Part shown: in pieces, positions 62,614 through 64,000 of the stretch | Numbering within the stretch: position 1 is the first letter of the stretch | Layout: each line of letters opens with the position of its first letter | DNA from: Stakelama portus | GTDB taxonomy: Bacteria; Pseudomonadota; Alphaproteobacteria; Sphingomonadales; Sphingomonadaceae | Length of the DNA: 64,000 nucleotides | Direction of reading: 5' to 3' | NCBI RefSeq assembly: GCF_003171655.1 | Contig: NZ_QFZL01000007.1 | Coordinates: forward strand, 111,217 to 175,216 | The notes under the pieces: generated by a model | Databases searched by the model: none | Told to the model about the DNA's origin: nothing | What the model saw: only the letters and a program-made list of their open reading frames with translations | Translations under genes and position numbers: made by a program

Positions 62614-64000
62614 CTACTTGAACGGCCCATTGTGAAGGTCGGCGAAGATGCGATCGAGTGCGCGGCGCATCGTTTCGTTCCAGCCAAACGAACGACGAAC
62701 CCAGTCCTCATTCTTCAAAGCAATATGGCCGAGCCTGTGGCATACCAGCGTGGTGGCCACTGCCGTAGCAGCACCCGCAGTGGTTGCTGCAACGATCCCT
62801 AGAGTTCCCGCCGCCGTGCCAGCATTGATCGTTGCAGTACCGATGGTGGCGACCATGCCAGACGAAGCGGGAGAACGCCGAATGACGTTGAGCGCCGCGA
62901 CAAAAGCGCGTCCGAGGTTTCGAACGGTCTCGGTAAGCTGGCGGGATCGACGATTATTGGGATCGGGCTGGTTCGGCGCAAGGTCGGCCGCCGTTCGTAC
63001 CGCGTCCTCGGCGCTTTCGGTAAGTTCATCCGCCTGCTTGAACCACTCGACAATTTCGATCGCCTGATCGGGCGAAACCTGCGCCTCGACAGTTTCAGGC
63101 CCGAAGCGAGCCTCGTCACGTTTCGATAGCGCCGGGTCCAGCCCCACCAGAAGATTGTGGGTTGCAACAATGTCCCCCAATGCCAGCAGCGCGGTATCCT
63201 GTATCGGGGGCAGGTTACTGTCCGGGTCGGACGCTTCGCGAATTGCAAGTTCGCGGCGCAGCGCATCGCCTCGCGCGATCAGTTGCCCCGGACGCAGTTC
63301 GTCGATGCTCGATCCAAGCGCGTCGCCATATCGCTCCAGAGCACCGCGCGTCTGGGCGGCGGAATTTCCGGAACACGCGCTGATCGCCCGGGTCAGCGCC
63401 TCTCGCACCTCCGCATGCCTGTCGGCCGCCTCCGGATCGCGGGAAATTTCGTCGTTGCCAGCGGAAAGATCGAGATCGAAACGGCCATCGGAATTGATGG
63501 AAAACACGGGCGATAACGGGTTTTGCGGTTCAGGTCCGAAGGAGTCCTCTTGGGCGTCCACAACCCACCTGGCAATTTCGGCATTCACATCGCCCGGATC
63601 GCGATCCCAGAACGCCTTGTCGGCGGTGGCGATGCGCAGCAGGATTGCGTCGTCTGCGTCCAGCGGCAAGCCGAAGCTGTTGGGCGACGCTTCCAGACGG
63701 CGGTCATACCAGCCGGTCCAGAACCGTGCATTGGGGTCACTGTCGAACAGGCGCGTGGCGAACTGGCGCCGCGCTTCGACGAATCTTAGGGGAACTTCGA
63801 CGCCCATCCAGAGCGGGGTTTTGAGAAGCGACCGCGCGTCCGGTTCCGCCGCACGCTCCAGCAAGTCCGCTTCGTCGGAAATCACTCGCCAAAGAAGTTC
63901 AGCGGTGGCGTCGGCGGCTAAGTCGGCGGCGAAGTCGGCGGCGAAGGCGGCGGCGAAGGCGGCGGCGTCGGCGGCGTCGGCGGCGAAGGCGGCGGCGTCG
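62614..64000 (-). CDS. Large hypothetical protein with Ala-rich tripeptide repeats (5' end outside the window)
   Basis: The frame is open from the stop at 62614 to the window edge, over 460 codons. The edge part (63901-64000) encodes an Ala-Ala-Phe/Asp repeat (AADAAAFAADAAD style). A Trp/Phe-rich segment follows (TPLWMGVEVPLRFVEARRQF and FWTGWYDRRLEA), a pattern I have seen in alphaproteobacterial hypothetical proteins with similar repeats. The C-terminal part holds a Gly/Ala/Thr membrane-like stretch (GTLGIVAATTAGAATAVATT) and ends FADLHNGPFK. GTG 63885 is only an internal in-frame codon. I do not recognise the function. Confidence 0.6.
   Translation of the reverse strand, partial: DAAAFAADAADAAAFAAAFAADFAADLAADATAELLWRVISDEADLLERAAEPDARSLLKTPLWMGVEVPLRFVEARRQFATRLFDSDPNARFWTGWYDRRLEASPNSFGLPLDADDAILLRIATADKAFWDRDPGDVNAEIARWVVDAQEDSFGPEPQNPLSPVFSINSDGRFDLDLSAGNDEISRDPEAADRHAEVREALTRAISACSGNSAAQTRGALERYGDALGSSIDELRPGQLIARGDALRRELAIREASDPDSNLPPIQDTALLALGDIVATHNLLVGLDPALSKRDEARFGPETVEAQVSPDQAIEIVEWFKQADELTESAEDAVRTAADLAPNQPDPNNRRSRQLTETVRNLGRAFVAALNVIRRSPASSGMVATIGTATINAGTAAGTLGIVAATTAGAATAVATTLVCHRLGHIALKNEDWVRRSFGWNETMRRALDRIFADLHNGPFK

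Overview
The window reads as chromosomal DNA of a GC-rich (about 65%) alphaproteobacterium of the order Sphingomonadales, close to Sphingomonas or Sphingopyxis. The signs are sphingomonad-type repetitive elements with the core GTCGAGCGAAGTCGAGAC, a TonB receptor followed by a PiuC-type hydroxylase, several glutathione S-transferases, a K+-insensitive H+-pyrophosphatase, CobS/CobT, and a DUF2975 plus small XRE regulator pair. No rRNA, tRNA, CRISPR array, insertion sequence or prophage was seen.

Layout. 1-5.7 kb: an iron-uptake locus (end of a PepSY membrane protein, DUF2271, DUF4198, ApbE flavin transferase, catecholate-type TonB receptor with two Fur-box-like sites, PiuC-type dioxygenase). 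5.8-11.8 kb: CobT and CobS on the minus strand with small hypothetical genes. 11.8-16.5 kb: a divergent HxlR-type regulator facing a tight seven-gene plus-strand operon (two glyoxalase/VOC proteins, DoxX, two GSTs, DUF1428, SRPBCC). 16.6-19 kb: glutathione-dependent formaldehyde detoxification (FrmA, a VOC protein, S-formylglutathione hydrolase). 19-25 kb: J-domain protein, BolA, GST, NUDIX, pirin, two epoxide-hydrolase-like enzymes, DUF2332. 25-31.3 kb: housekeeping genes hisG, hisD, a zinc-finger protein, nusB, thiL and hppA. 31.6-36.3 kb: S9 peptidase and mutS.

Directly after mutS lies a lower-GC gene that joins a PUA/EVE-like module to a GIY-YIG-type nuclease module. It is my best candidate for an undescribed system, a single-gene modification-dependent restriction enzyme. 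37-41 kb: small genes, PHA depolymerase and an ABC exporter. 41-48.9 kb: a transport module of a DctA symporter, an alginate-export-type outer-membrane channel and an NRAMP-fold transporter without the family metal-binding motifs. It is divergent from a DctB/DctD-type pair whose AAA+ domain is degenerate. This module is bracketed by a 107-bp direct repeat of the ABC transporter 3' end, which suggests insertion or recombination.

48.9-54.7 kb: SDR, OxyR-like LysR regulator lacking the peroxidatic Cys, YdcH, MerC, enoyl-reductase-like protein, lipoprotein, small HExxH membrane protease. 54.8-57.2 kb: RNase R carrying two repetitive elements inside its reading frame. 57.3-62.5 kb: small secreted proteins, EVE protein, alpha carbonic anhydrase, DUF2975/XRE pair with TATCGATA-type palindromes, and TypA/BipA. 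The right edge holds a gene truncated by the window whose product begins with an Ala-Ala-Phe/Asp repeat and ends in a membrane-like segment.
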